Shown in pieces: positions 25,705 through 33,307 of a DNA stretch of 64,000 nt. The translations under genes were made by a program, and so were the position numbers. The stretch comes from Sphingomonas aurea (GTDB taxonomy: Bacteria > Pseudomonadota > Alphaproteobacteria > Sphingomonadales > Sphingomonadaceae): assembly GCF_030678875.1 (NCBI RefSeq), contig NZ_JAUUDS010000007.1, forward strand, positions 1 through 64,000. Reading direction: 5' to 3'. The notes beneath the pieces are model-generated. The model made no database searches and was not told the DNA's origin. It was given only the letters and a program-made list of their open reading frames with translations. Each line of letters opens with the position of its first letter. Positions within the stretch are counted from its first letter, which is position 1.

Positions 25705-27111
25705 TCAGGCCGCGCTGTCGATGCCCAGTTCGCCCAGCTTGCGGTACAATGTCGACCGGCCGATCCCCAGTCGGCGCGCGACCTCGGTCATGCGACCACG
25801 ATAATGGCCGATCGCCAGCCGGATCACGTCCGCCTCGATATCCTCCAGCGGGCGCAGATGGCCGTCGGGGCGGAACAGGCTGACCCCGCCCGCTTCCGCC
25901 GCGGTGGCCGAGCGGCGATGCCCCATCGCGGCGATCTGCGGGAAATCGCTGCGGGTCAGCGCGTCGCCCTCGCACAGCACCGCCGCGCGGAAGAGGGCGT
26001 TCTGCAACTGGCGGACATTGCCCGGCCACTCATAGCCGGCGAGCAGGTCGAGCGCGTCGTCGGTGATGCCCAGCGCGCGCAGGCCCGGCTGCCGCCCGAT
26101 CCGCGCCAGCAGGTGCCGCGCGAGCGCCGGCACGTCGCCGATCCGGTCCCTCAGCGGCGGGATCGCGACCTGCACGGTGTTCAGGCGATAGAACAGGTCC
26201 TCGCGGAAGCGATCGGCCTCCACCTCCTCGCTCAGGCGGCGGTTGCTGGCGGCGATGACGCGCACGTCGACCTCGCGCGGGTGGCGCGCGCCGAGCGGCT
26301 GGACCTCGCCGGTCTGGAGCATACGCAGCAGCTTCACCTGCGCCTCGGGCGGCATCTCGCCGACCTCGTCGAGGAAGATGGTGCCGCCATCGACCTCCTG
26401 GAATTTGCCGATCTTGCGCTCGAACGCGCCGGTAAAGGCGCCCATTTCGTGCCCGAACAGCTCGCTCTCGACCAGATTGGCCGGGATCGCGCCGCAGTTG
26501 ATGGTCAGCATCGGGCGCTTCGAGCGAGGCGATGCGGCGTGGATCGCCTTGGCGATCACTTCCTTGCCGACGCCGCCCTCGCCCTCGATCAGCACCGGCG
26601 CGCGCGAGCGGGCGGCCTTGGCCGCGATCGCCAGCGCGGCCCGGAAATCGGGGGAAGAGCCGACGATCTCGTCGAACGCCAGCTGCGCGGGCAGCTTCTC
26701 GGTCAGCGGGCGCAGCTCGCCCGCCACCGTGCCGCCGACCGCCGCCTCCAGCGCGGCGAGCAGCCGGTCGGGGGCGAGCGGCTTGACCAGGAAGTCGGTC
26801 GCGCCGCTGCGCATCGCCGCCACCGCCTGCGTCGCCGAACCGTTGGCGGTCAGCACCAGGATCGGCAGCTGCGGCCGCTCGCGCCGCAGCTCGGCGATCA
26901 GGTGGGTGGCGTCGGCATCGGCCGACCAATGGTCGATCAGCACCGCGTCGAGGTGCATCCCGTCCTGCGTGCCGAGCGTCGCGATCGCGGTGTCCTCGTC
27001 ACCCGCGAAGATCGCCCGCCAGCCGCCGCGCGCTGCCAGCGCCGCGATCAGCCTGCGCTGTGCGGGTTCGTCGTCGATCAGCAGAAGCAGCCGCTGTCCA
27101 TTGCGCGTCAT
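25705..27111 (-). CDS. Sigma-54-dependent response regulator (NtrC family)
   Basis: 468 residues starting at MTRNGQRLLLLIDDEPAQRR behind GGAAGACGACGA. Receiver domain 1-125: acidic pair DD (13-14), D60 in the acceptor place, K110 in FLVKPL. AAA+ domain: Walker A GEGGVGKE (177-184), GAFTGAFERKIGKF (sigma-54 contact loop), Walker B GGTIFLDEVGEM, RFREDLFYRLNTVQV and ResponseRegulator-type YEWPGNVRQLQNAL. The Fis-type helix-turn-helix lies at the end (TEVARRLGIGRSTLYRKLGE). No histidine kinase is adjacent, so its input is unknown. Sequence after the phospho-site (DHWSADADATHLI) is unusual for a receiver and may mean altered phosphorylation. Confidence 0.92.
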   Translation of the reverse strand: MTRNGQRLLLLIDDEPAQRRLIAALAARGGWRAIFAGDEDTAIATLGTQDGMHLDAVLIDHWSADADATHLIAELRRERPQLPILVLTANGSATQAVAAMRSGATDFLVKPLAPDRLLAALEAAVGGTVAGELRPLTEKLPAQLAFDEIVGSSPDFRAALAIAAKAARSRAPVLIEGEGGVGKEVIAKAIHAASPRSKRPMLTINCGAIPANLVESELFGHEMGAFTGAFERKIGKFQEVDGGTIFLDEVGEMPPEAQVKLLRMLQTGEVQPLGARHPREVDVRVIAASNRRLSEEVEADRFREDLFYRLNTVQVAIPPLRDRIGDVPALARHLLARIGRQPGLRALGITDDALDLLAGYEWPGNVRQLQNALFRAAVLCEGDALTRSDFPQIAAMGHRRSATAAEAGGVSLFRPDGHLRPLEDIEADVIRLAIGHYRGRMTEVARRLGIGRSTLYRKLGELGIDSAA

Positions 27112-27334
27112 TCGTCGTCTTCCGTCCCGGTTCGGTACGGTCAATAGGGGCGCGTAGGTAAAGGCAGCCTTAAGCGCCCCGCCGGTTATGCGGCGATCGT
27201 GACGCGTTCGTGACCGGACTGGCCCGAACGCCGCACGCGGTGCCGCCGGCGGGGTTTAGGGCCGGGGGCTTGAGGCGGGAACGGTGCGCGGTTAGGGTCG
27301 GTCCGAAACAAGGTTTAATTTCAGGGGACGCTCC

Positions 27335-27460
27335 ATGGCCGGACACGGCGACACCAAGGTCGACGTCAAGACCTATGACCGTATGATCTCGATGATGAAA
27401 TATGGCGGGGTCGCGTGCTTCCTGCTCGCCGCGCTGGTGATCTGGCTCATCGCGCACTGA
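27335..27460 (+). CDS. aa3-type cytochrome c oxidase subunit IV, 41 residues
   Basis: A short gene preceded by CAGGGGACGCTCC. The peptide starts MAGHGDTKVDVKTYDRMISM and continues with one transmembrane helix (GGVACFLLAALVIWLIA). This length and layout match the bacterial aa3 oxidase subunit IV family, a single-helix subunit of the terminal oxidase in the inner membrane. The other oxidase genes are not in the window. It is eight bases ahead of pntAA and probably heads that operon. Confidence 0.85.
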   Translation: MAGHGDTKVDVKTYDRMISMMKYGGVACFLLAALVIWLIAH

Positions 27461-27468
27461 GCGGCGGG

Positions 27469-28590
27469 ATGCGGATCGCCGTCCTGAGGGAGCAAGCCGA
27501 GGGGGAGCGGCGGGTCGCCGCCACGCCCGAGACCGCGAAGAAATTCGCCGCACTGGGCGCGACCGTCGCGGTCGAGAGCGGTGCGGGCACGGCGGCGGGC
27601 TATGCCGACAGCGCCTATGCGGAGGCTGGCGCGACCGTTGCCGATCGCGCCGCGGTGCTGGCCGGCGCCGACATCGTGCTGGGCGTGCAGGGGCCGGATC
27701 CGGCCGGACTGGCCGGCGTGGTGCCGGGGGCGTGGCTGGTTGCGGGGCTCAACCCGGTCGGGGATCGCGCCCGTATCGACGCCTATGCCGCCGCAGGCGT
27801 CGAGGCGCTGGCGATGGAGTGGATGCCGCGCATCACTCGCGCCCAGTCGATGGACATCCTGTCCTCGCAGTCGAACCTGTCGGGGTACAAGGCGGTGCTC
27901 GACGCCGCGGCCGAATATGGCCGCGCCTTTCCGATGATGATGACCGCCGCCGGCACCGTCGCGGCAGCACGCGTGTTCGTGATGGGCGTGGGCGTCGCCG
28001 GGCTCCAGGCGATCGCCACCGCCCGCCGGCTGGGTGCGCAGGTATCGGCCACCGACGTCCGCTCGGCAACGCGCGAGCAGATCCAGTCGTTGGGCGCCAA
28101 GCCGATCTTCGTCGAGAACGTCGCGGGGATCGAGGGCGAGGGCACGGGCGGCTATGCCGGCGAAATGAGCCCCGAATACCAGGCCGCGCAGGCAGAATTG
28201 GTTTCGGCGCACATCGCCAAGCAGGACATCGTCATCACCACCGCGCTGATCCCCGGCCGCCCGGCACCCCGGCTGGTGTCGGACGCGCAGCTGGCGACGA
28301 TGCGGCCGGGTAGCGTCGTCGTCGACCTGGCGGTCGAGCAAGGCGGCAATGTCGAGGGCGCGGTCGCCGGCGAGGTGGTCGAGCGCCACGGCGTGAAGAT
28401 CGTCGGCCACCGCAACGTGCCGAGCCGGCTGGCGGCGGACGCATCGGCGCTGTTCGCGCGCAACCTCTATAATTTCCTGTCCGCCTTCTGGGACAAGGAC
28501 GCCGGCCGCCCCGTGCTGGATGCCGAGATCGGCGACGCGATCCGCCTGACCAGGGGCGGCAAGGTGGTGAACGCGAGGCTGACCGCATGA
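27469..28590 (+). CDS. pntAA: NAD(P) transhydrogenase subunit alpha part 1 (dI domain)
   Basis: 373 residues starting at MRIAVLREQAEGERRVAATP. Blocks of the alanine-dehydrogenase/PntA family: GADIVLGVQGPDP, MEWMPRITRAQSMDILSSQS, NLSGYKAVLDAA, MMMTAAGTVAAARVFVMGVG (the NAD-binding glycine loop, GVGVAGLQAIATARRLGA), and ITTALIPGRPAPRLVS. It is the soluble NAD-binding part; the membrane part and NADP part follow. The enzyme couples the proton gradient to NADPH formation. The next transhydrogenase gene is separated from it by a palindromic repeat and a DUF559 gene. Confidence 0.95.
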   Translation: MRIAVLREQAEGERRVAATPETAKKFAALGATVAVESGAGTAAGYADSAYAEAGATVADRAAVLAGADIVLGVQGPDPAGLAGVVPGAWLVAGLNPVGDRARIDAYAAAGVEALAMEWMPRITRAQSMDILSSQSNLSGYKAVLDAAAEYGRAFPMMMTAAGTVAAARVFVMGVGVAGLQAIATARRLGAQVSATDVRSATREQIQSLGAKPIFVENVAGIEGEGTGGYAGEMSPEYQAAQAELVSAHIAKQDIVITTALIPGRPAPRLVSDAQLATMRPGSVVVDLAVEQGGNVEGAVAGEVVERHGVKIVGHRNVPSRLAADASALFARNLYNFLSAFWDKDAGRPVLDAEIGDAIRLTRGGKVVNARLTA

Positions 28591-28593
28591 TAA

Positions 28594-28729
28594 CTCCTCC
28601 CCTGGAAGGGGAGGTGGCGCGCGCCAGCGCGACGGAGGGGTGTCGCCCGTCCTTATGTCGCGGGCCCTCGTGGACGGAGACACCCCTCCGTCAGGCTGAC
28701 GCCTGCCACCTCCCCTTACAGGGGAGGAG
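28594..28729. repeat. Long extragenic palindromic repeat, family A copy 2
   Basis: Outer arms ctcctcccctggaagggga and tccccttacaggggaggag; inner arms gacggaggggtgtcgcc and gagacacccctccgtc; the loop includes gtccttatgtcgcggg. It shares the blocks GGAGGGGTGTCGCC and TGCCACCTCCCCTT with the copy at 1037-1176. It lies three bases after the pntAA stop and its last bases, ggggaggag, stand as the ribosome-binding site of the DUF559 gene. Confidence 0.9.
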
Positions 28730-28732
28730 TTG

Positions 28733-29092
28733 ATGCTGCAGGGTGTCGGGGAGACAGGTCGGCAGGCGCGTCGGCTTCGGCAGGATATGAGCTTGCCGGA
28801 GATCGTGCTGTGGCGAGCGTTGCAGCAGCGTCCCGGCGGCTTCAAGTTCCGGCGCCAGCATCCCTCCGGCCCGTATATCGCCGATTTCTACTGTCACGAG
28901 TCACGGTTGATCGTCGAGGTGGACGGCGAGGTACATGGCCGCGGTGACCGCCCGTTGCGAGACGACGTTCGGGATCGCTGGTTCATACAGCGGGGTCTGA
29001 CCGTCCTGCGCTTGCCTGCCGCCTATGTTCTGTCCAATCTCGATGGTGCCATATCGGCCATCGCCCAAGCAGCGGAGCAACGCCGCCAATGA
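28733..29092 (+). CDS. DUF559 (Vsr-like PD-(D/E)XK) endonuclease-domain protein
   Basis: 119 residues from ATG behind the AGGAG provided by the repeat. It carries the DUF559 layout: an Arg-rich start (RQARRLRQDMSLPEIVLWRA), then FKFRRQHPSGPYIADFYC, ESRLIVEVDGEVH, and a final GLTVLRLPAAYVLSNLDGA. The D in IADFYC and the E and D in VEVDGEVH occupy the positions of the PD-(D/E)XK site of Vsr-like nucleases. Nuclease activity has not been shown from sequence. Its stop overlaps the ATG of pntAB (ATGA), so it is embedded in the transhydrogenase message. Confidence 0.88.
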   Translation: MLQGVGETGRQARRLRQDMSLPEIVLWRALQQRPGGFKFRRQHPSGPYIADFYCHESRLIVEVDGEVHGRGDRPLRDDVRDRWFIQRGLTVLRLPAAYVLSNLDGAISAIAQAAEQRRQ

Positions 29093-29379
29093 CCTTCATC
29101 GCCATCCTGTCGATCTTCGTCCTCGCCTGCTTCGTCGGCTATTACGTCGTCTGGTCGGTGACGCCGGCGCTGCATACGCCGCTGATGGCGGTCACCAACG
29201 CGATCTCGTCGGTCATCATCGTCGGCGCGCTGGTCGCGGCCGCCGCTGCGGGGTCGCCGACCGCGAAGTGGCTGGGGCTGGCGGCGGTGGTGCTGGCGAG
29301 CATCAATATCTTCGGCGGCTTCGCGGTCACCGCGCGGATGCTGGCGATGTACAAGAAGAAGGAGCGGGTCGCGAAGTGA
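29089..29379 (+). CDS. pntAB: NAD(P) transhydrogenase subunit alpha part 2 (membrane)
   Basis: 96 residues with three transmembrane helices (FIAILSIFVLACFVGYYVVW, VIIVGALVAAAAAG, and a third with VLASINIFGGFAVTARML). The HTPLMAVTNAISSVIIVGAL segment is the conserved PntA-2 signature. It ends YKKKERVAK. The start overlaps the DUF559 stop by four bases, and pntB follows after 36 bases. Confidence 0.93.
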   Translation: MTFIAILSIFVLACFVGYYVVWSVTPALHTPLMAVTNAISSVIIVGALVAAAAAGSPTAKWLGLAAVVLASINIFGGFAVTARMLAMYKKKERVAK

Positions 29380-29415
29380 CGCGCACGCTCGACGAACGGG
29401 TCCGGGGGAAGCAGG

Positions 29416-30930
29416 ATGCATGAGGTAGCGGTCAACCCCTGGGTGGCGTTCGCCTATCTGGTCGCGGGGGTGTGCTTCATCCTGGCGCTGCGCGGCCTGT
29501 CGAGCCCGTCGACCAGCCAGCGCGGCAACCGGCTGGGCATGATCGGCATGGCCATCGCGGTCGTGACGACGCTGGTGACGCATGTGCCGGTGCAGACGGT
29601 GGGGCTGGTGCTGGACGGGCCGGCCGGTCCGATCGCGGCAACCGGACCGCTGTTCGCCCGCATCGACACGGTTGCCGTCCTCGAAATCCTCGCGGCCATC
29701 GCCATCGGCGCGGCGATCGGCATCACCACCGCGCGGCGCATCGCGATGACCGCGATGCCGCAGCTGGTCGCCGCCTTCCACTCGCTGGTCGGCCTGGCCG
29801 CGGTGCTGGTCGGGTTCGCCGCGTACCTGAACCCGCAGGCATTCGGGATCGGCCAGCTGGTCGTGCCGCTGATCGGCGACCCGTTCACCGTCATCCAGCC
29901 GGCCAGCAAGGTCGAGATGGGGCTGGGCGTCGCGATCGGTGCGATCACCTTCTCCGGCTCGGTCATCGCCTTCCTGAAGCTCAACGGCAACATGGGCGGC
30001 AAGCCGATCCTGCTGCCTGGCCGCCACGCGATCAACCTGGGCACACTGGTCGCGATCCTGGTGCTGGTCGCGCATTTCGCGCACACGCAGGACGGCTGGG
30101 CGTTCTGGGTGTTGACCGTGCTCGCCTTTGCCATCGGGTTCCTGCTCATCATCCCGATCGGCGGCGCCGACATGCCGGTCGTGGTGTCGATGCTGAACAG
30201 CTATTCGGGCTGGGCGGCAGCGGCGATGGGCTTCACGCTCGGCAATTCGGCGATGATTATCACCGGCGCGCTAGTCGGCTCGTCGGGCGCGATCCTGTCG
30301 TACATCATGTGCCGCGCGATGAACCGCAGCTTCATCAGCGTGATCGCCGGCGGCTTCGGCGCGGTGGCCGGGCCGGCGGGTGAGGCGGCGGCGACCGATC
30401 GCCCGTGGAAGCGCGGCTCGGCAGAGGACGCCGCGTTCCTGATGAGCCAGGCGAGCCAGGTCGTGATCGTCCCCGGCTACGGCATGGCGGTGGCGCAGGC
30501 GCAGCACGCACTGCGCGAAATGGCCGACAAGCTGAAGGAAGAGGGGGTGCGCGTGAAATACGCGATCCATCCCGTCGCCGGCCGGATGCCCGGCCACATG
30601 AACGTGCTGCTGGCCGAGGCGAACGTCCCCTATGACGAGGTGTTCGAGCTGGAGGACATCAACGCCGATTTCGCCCAGACCGACGTCGCCTTCGTTATCG
30701 GCGCCAACGACGTGACCAACCCGGCGGCCAAGACCGACAAGACCTCGCCCATCTACGGCATGCCCGTCCTCGACGTCGAGAAGGCGGGGACGGTGCTGTT
30801 CATCAAGCGATCGATGGGTGGCGTCGGCTATGCCGGAGTCGATAACGAACTGTTCTACCGCGACAATACCATGATGCTGCTCGCCGACGCCAAGAAGATG
30901 GTCGAGGAGATCGTCAAGGCGCTCGGCTGA
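29416..30930 (+). CDS. pntB: NAD(P) transhydrogenase subunit beta
   Basis: 504 residues. Roughly the first 300 hold eight to nine membrane helices of domain II, including VAAFHSLVGLAAVLVG and SYSGWAAAAMGFTLGN. The remaining part is the NADP-binding domain III: QVVIVPGYGMAVAQAQHALR, IHPVAGRMPGHMNVLLAEA, IGANDVTNPAAKTDKTSPIY, and KRSMGGVGYAGVDNELFY. Together with pntAA/pntAB it forms the proton-translocating transhydrogenase. The TGA overlaps the start of a putative regulator by one base. Confidence 0.95.
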   Translation: MHEVAVNPWVAFAYLVAGVCFILALRGLSSPSTSQRGNRLGMIGMAIAVVTTLVTHVPVQTVGLVLDGPAGPIAATGPLFARIDTVAVLEILAAIAIGAAIGITTARRIAMTAMPQLVAAFHSLVGLAAVLVGFAAYLNPQAFGIGQLVVPLIGDPFTVIQPASKVEMGLGVAIGAITFSGSVIAFLKLNGNMGGKPILLPGRHAINLGTLVAILVLVAHFAHTQDGWAFWVLTVLAFAIGFLLIIPIGGADMPVVVSMLNSYSGWAAAAMGFTLGNSAMIITGALVGSSGAILSYIMCRAMNRSFISVIAGGFGAVAGPAGEAAATDRPWKRGSAEDAAFLMSQASQVVIVPGYGMAVAQAQHALREMADKLKEEGVRVKYAIHPVAGRMPGHMNVLLAEANVPYDEVFELEDINADFAQTDVAFVIGANDVTNPAAKTDKTSPIYGMPVLDVEKAGTVLFIKRSMGGVGYAGVDNELFYRDNTMMLLADAKKMVEEIVKALG

Positions 30931-31832
30931 TGGCGGGGTTCGATGTCGTCCTGATCGCGGCGGCCGTCCGGCATTCCGCGGCGAGCGACGCGGTGGTGCA
31001 GGCAGGTGGCCGCGTCGTCGCCGCGCTCGACTGGGCGGAGCTGTCCGGCCTGCCGGCCCATGTCGGCAGTGCCCCGGTCCTGGCGATCGAGGCCGAGGGG
31101 GCGCCGCTCGCCACGCTGGAGACGGCGCTGCCGGTGGTGGCGAAGCTGGTGGAGGCCGATGGCCTGCACGCGGTCGTGGCCCTCGACGATGCGCAGATCG
31201 ATCTGGTCGCGGGCACGCTGTTGCTGCCGGGCGTGCAGCTGCTGTGCCGGCCCAGCGTGGCGCGGCAGATCGCGGCGATCGCCGTCGCCGGCCAGCTTGC
31301 TGGCGGTCGCGGCCTGTCCGACCGGGTCCGCGAGGATGACCGCGAGCGACAGATGAACGAGGAGATCGCGCGCCTCGCCGCGATCATCGTCGATTTCGCC
31401 GATCGCGAGCGCGGCGATCCGGAGGGTCGGCCGGGCGGGGTCGGCGACCGGCACATGAGCTTCGGCTTCGCGCCCGCCCCGGCGGCGGTCGATCCGCAGA
31501 CCGTGCGGCAGGCGCTGCGCGCGCGCCGCCTGCGCGACTCCTTCTTCCAGTCCGGCCTGTTCGAGGATCCGGCCTGGGACATGCTGCTCGACCTCTACGC
31601 CGCGCATCTGGAGCGGGCGCGGGTGTCGGTGTCGAGCCTGTGCATCGCCGCCGCGGTCGCGCCGACCACGGCGCTACGCTGGATGGGGCGGCTGACCGAT
31701 ATCGGCCTGCTGGAGCGGCACCGCGATCCCACCGACGGGCGCCGTGCCTTCATCTCGCTGTCGCTTCGGGCGTTGACCGGAATGGACGGCTATGCCGCGG
31801 CGCTGCGTCGGGCCGGGCTGCCCTTCGCGTGA
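30930..31832 (+). CDS. Winged-helix transcriptional regulator (MarR-like C-terminus)
   Basis: 300 residues. The N-terminal 160 residues form an unrecognised alpha/beta region beginning GFDVVLIAAAVRHSAASDAV with LLCRPSVARQIAAIAVAGQ; this resembles a receiver- or Rossmann-like fold without conserved acidic sites. A coiled-coil linker (DRERQMNEEIARLAAIIVDF) leads to a winged helix-turn-helix near the C-terminus: VSVSSLCIAAAVAPTTALRW, then LTDIGLLERHRDPTDGRRAF. Its start codon overlaps the pntB stop (TGATG), so it is in the pnt transcript; I infer that it may sense redox or a nucleotide. No proof of ligand is available. Confidence 0.72.
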   Translation: MAGFDVVLIAAAVRHSAASDAVVQAGGRVVAALDWAELSGLPAHVGSAPVLAIEAEGAPLATLETALPVVAKLVEADGLHAVVALDDAQIDLVAGTLLLPGVQLLCRPSVARQIAAIAVAGQLAGGRGLSDRVREDDRERQMNEEIARLAAIIVDFADRERGDPEGRPGGVGDRHMSFGFAPAPAAVDPQTVRQALRARRLRDSFFQSGLFEDPAWDMLLDLYAAHLERARVSVSSLCIAAAVAPTTALRWMGRLTDIGLLERHRDPTDGRRAFISLSLRALTGMDGYAAALRRAGLPFA

Positions 31833-31875
31833 TCGCTTGCGCCGCGTGGTGCTTCCTCGCTAAGGGCGATCGCGC

Positions 31876-31951
31876 GGGCGCTTAGCTCAGTTGGTAGAGC
31901 ATCTCGTTTACACCGAGAGGGTCGGCGGTTCGAGCCCGTCAGCGCCCACCA
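31876..31951 (+). tRNA. tRNA-Val, anticodon TAC
   Basis: Acceptor GGGCGCT pairs with AGCGCCC, followed by A and an encoded CCA. The D-arm is GCTCAGTTGGTAGAGC, the anticodon loop TTTACAC on stem TCTCG/CGAGA gives anticodon TAC, and the T-arm has GTTCGAG. Total length is 76 nt. It reads GTA and GTG codons and so complements the GAC tRNA at 9692-9766. Confidence 0.97.
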
Positions 31952-31956
31952 TCCCG

Positions 31957-32670
31957 TCAAACCCTCATCGCGCGCAGGATCGGCTCCAGCACGCTCGCCA
32001 TCGCGTCATATCCTCCCTCGGTCGGATGGACGCCGTCATAGGCTAGGCCCGGCTTCATCGCGCCATCCGGTGTGGCCAGCACCGGCGTATAGTCGACGAA
32101 GCGCACGCCGAGCGCCCTGGCATGCTCGCGTGCCCAGGCGTTGATCGCGCGGATCGGCGCGACGGGGTCGAGCCCCGGCCGCCATGGAAAGCCGCTCGCC
32201 GGCGGCACGGAGGCGAGCAGCACCGCGATGCCGTTGGCGCGCGCGACCTGGCAGATCGCGGTCAGGTTGCCCGCGGTGTCCAGCCCGGTCATCGGCCCGG
32301 TATTGCCGGCGACGTCGTTGGTGCCGCCCATCAGGTGCAGCACGCGCGGGCGCAGCGCGACGACGTCGGGCATGGTTCGCACCAACATCTGCGGCGTCGT
32401 CTGTCCACCGATGCCGCGGTTCACCCGGCCGGCGGTGAAGAAGGCGGGGCGGCGAACGCTCCAGCCTTCGGTGATCGAGTCGCCCAGGAAAACGATGCCG
32501 GCGCGCTCACCCGCGGCGATGCGGCGGCGATTGTCCTCGGCGTAGCGATCGGTCCACGCCCAGTCCTCGGGCCGGCGCTTCGCCGCCGCGTCCGGCGCAG
32601 CCTGCGCGCGGGCGAAGCCGGTCAATCCGGCCAGCGTGGCGACGCCGAAGAGGGTCCGACGGTCGATCAT
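31957..32670 (-). CDS. SGNH/GDSL-type hydrolase, exported
   Basis: 237 residues starting at MIDRRTLFGVATLAGLTGFA, a leader with twin arginines before the hydrophobic core (DRRTLFG), so Tat export is possible; ARAQA looks like the cleavage site. Catalytic blocks: block I IVFLGDSITEGW, block II around GIGGQTTPQMLVR, block III HLMGGTNDVAGN, and block V DGVHPTEGGYD. Ser, Gly, Asn and Asp-His are therefore all present. The substrate may be an acetylated sugar or lipid. It is convergent with the tRNA. Confidence 0.9.
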   Translation of the reverse strand: MIDRRTLFGVATLAGLTGFARAQAAPDAAAKRRPEDWAWTDRYAEDNRRRIAAGERAGIVFLGDSITEGWSVRRPAFFTAGRVNRGIGGQTTPQMLVRTMPDVVALRPRVLHLMGGTNDVAGNTGPMTGLDTAGNLTAICQVARANGIAVLLASVPPASGFPWRPGLDPVAPIRAINAWAREHARALGVRFVDYTPVLATPDGAMKPGLAYDGVHPTEGGYDAMASVLEPILRAMRV

Positions 32671-32805
32671 GTCACCATCCCTGCGCTTCGTTTCATGCCG
32701 GGGATACGGTGTCACCGTTGTCGCCCGAACGCCAGTGGCGGCGAGACGGCTGTCCTACACGCCCCGCTTCGTGGCAGGCGACCGGCCGCAACGAAGGAGT
32801 GGCGC

Positions 32806-33255
32806 ATGCGCGGACTGGTGGAACGGATGATCGACGAACAGGGCCGCCCGGCGCCGCACGGGCGGCGGGTGACGGTCAATCCGGCCGAGTCGCCGCTCGG
32901 CTGGCTGGCCTCCCGCGGCATGCTGACGCCGCGCCAGTGCGAGGCGGGAGAGCGGCTGCGGATGGATTACGAGCGCGCGCAGCTGGCGGCGTCGGTGACG
33001 ATGCGCTGGGCGCCGCGCGTCGACGGCGGTGGCGCGCCGGTCGATCCGGCGGCGGCGCAGCTGTCGGCCAAGCGCCGCTTCGACGCGGCGATCGCCGCGG
33101 TCGGCCCCGGCCTGACCGACATACTCTGGCGCGTCGCCTGCGCGGGCGAAGCAGTGCCGGCGGCGGAGAAAGCGCTGGGCTGGCCCGGCCGCTCGGGCCG
33201 GCTGGTGCTGACGCTCGCGCTCGACCGGCTGGCGGCGCATTACGGGCTGCATTGA
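32806..33255 (+). CDS. DUF6456 domain protein
   Basis: 149 residues from ATG behind GAAGGAGTGGCGC; the frame is open further upstream but only over antisense of the GDSL gene. The conserved region is VNPAESPLGWLASRGMLTPR, then QCEAGERLRMDYERAQLAAS, AKRRFDAAIAAVGPGLTDIL, and WPGRSGRLVLTLALDRLAAH ending YGLH. This block is widely shared in alphaproteobacteria under DUF6456; the function is not established. It has no signal peptide. The divergence from the GDSL gene leaves 135 bases for promoters. Confidence 0.8.
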   Translation: MRGLVERMIDEQGRPAPHGRRVTVNPAESPLGWLASRGMLTPRQCEAGERLRMDYERAQLAASVTMRWAPRVDGGGAPVDPAAAQLSAKRRFDAAIAAVGPGLTDILWRVACAGEAVPAAEKALGWPGRSGRLVLTLALDRLAAHYGLH

Positions 33256-33307
33256 CATGCCCGCCGCCGGAGTGGCAGCCGCACCCCCGTCACAGAGGAA
33301 ATCCGCG

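Noticed and set aside
27220..27235. TGGCCCGAACGCCGCA as a sigma-54 promoter before the oxidase subunit IV-pnt operon
   Set aside because: GG and GC spacing fits, but the TT of the -12 element is missing and such matches are frequent in this GC-rich DNA.
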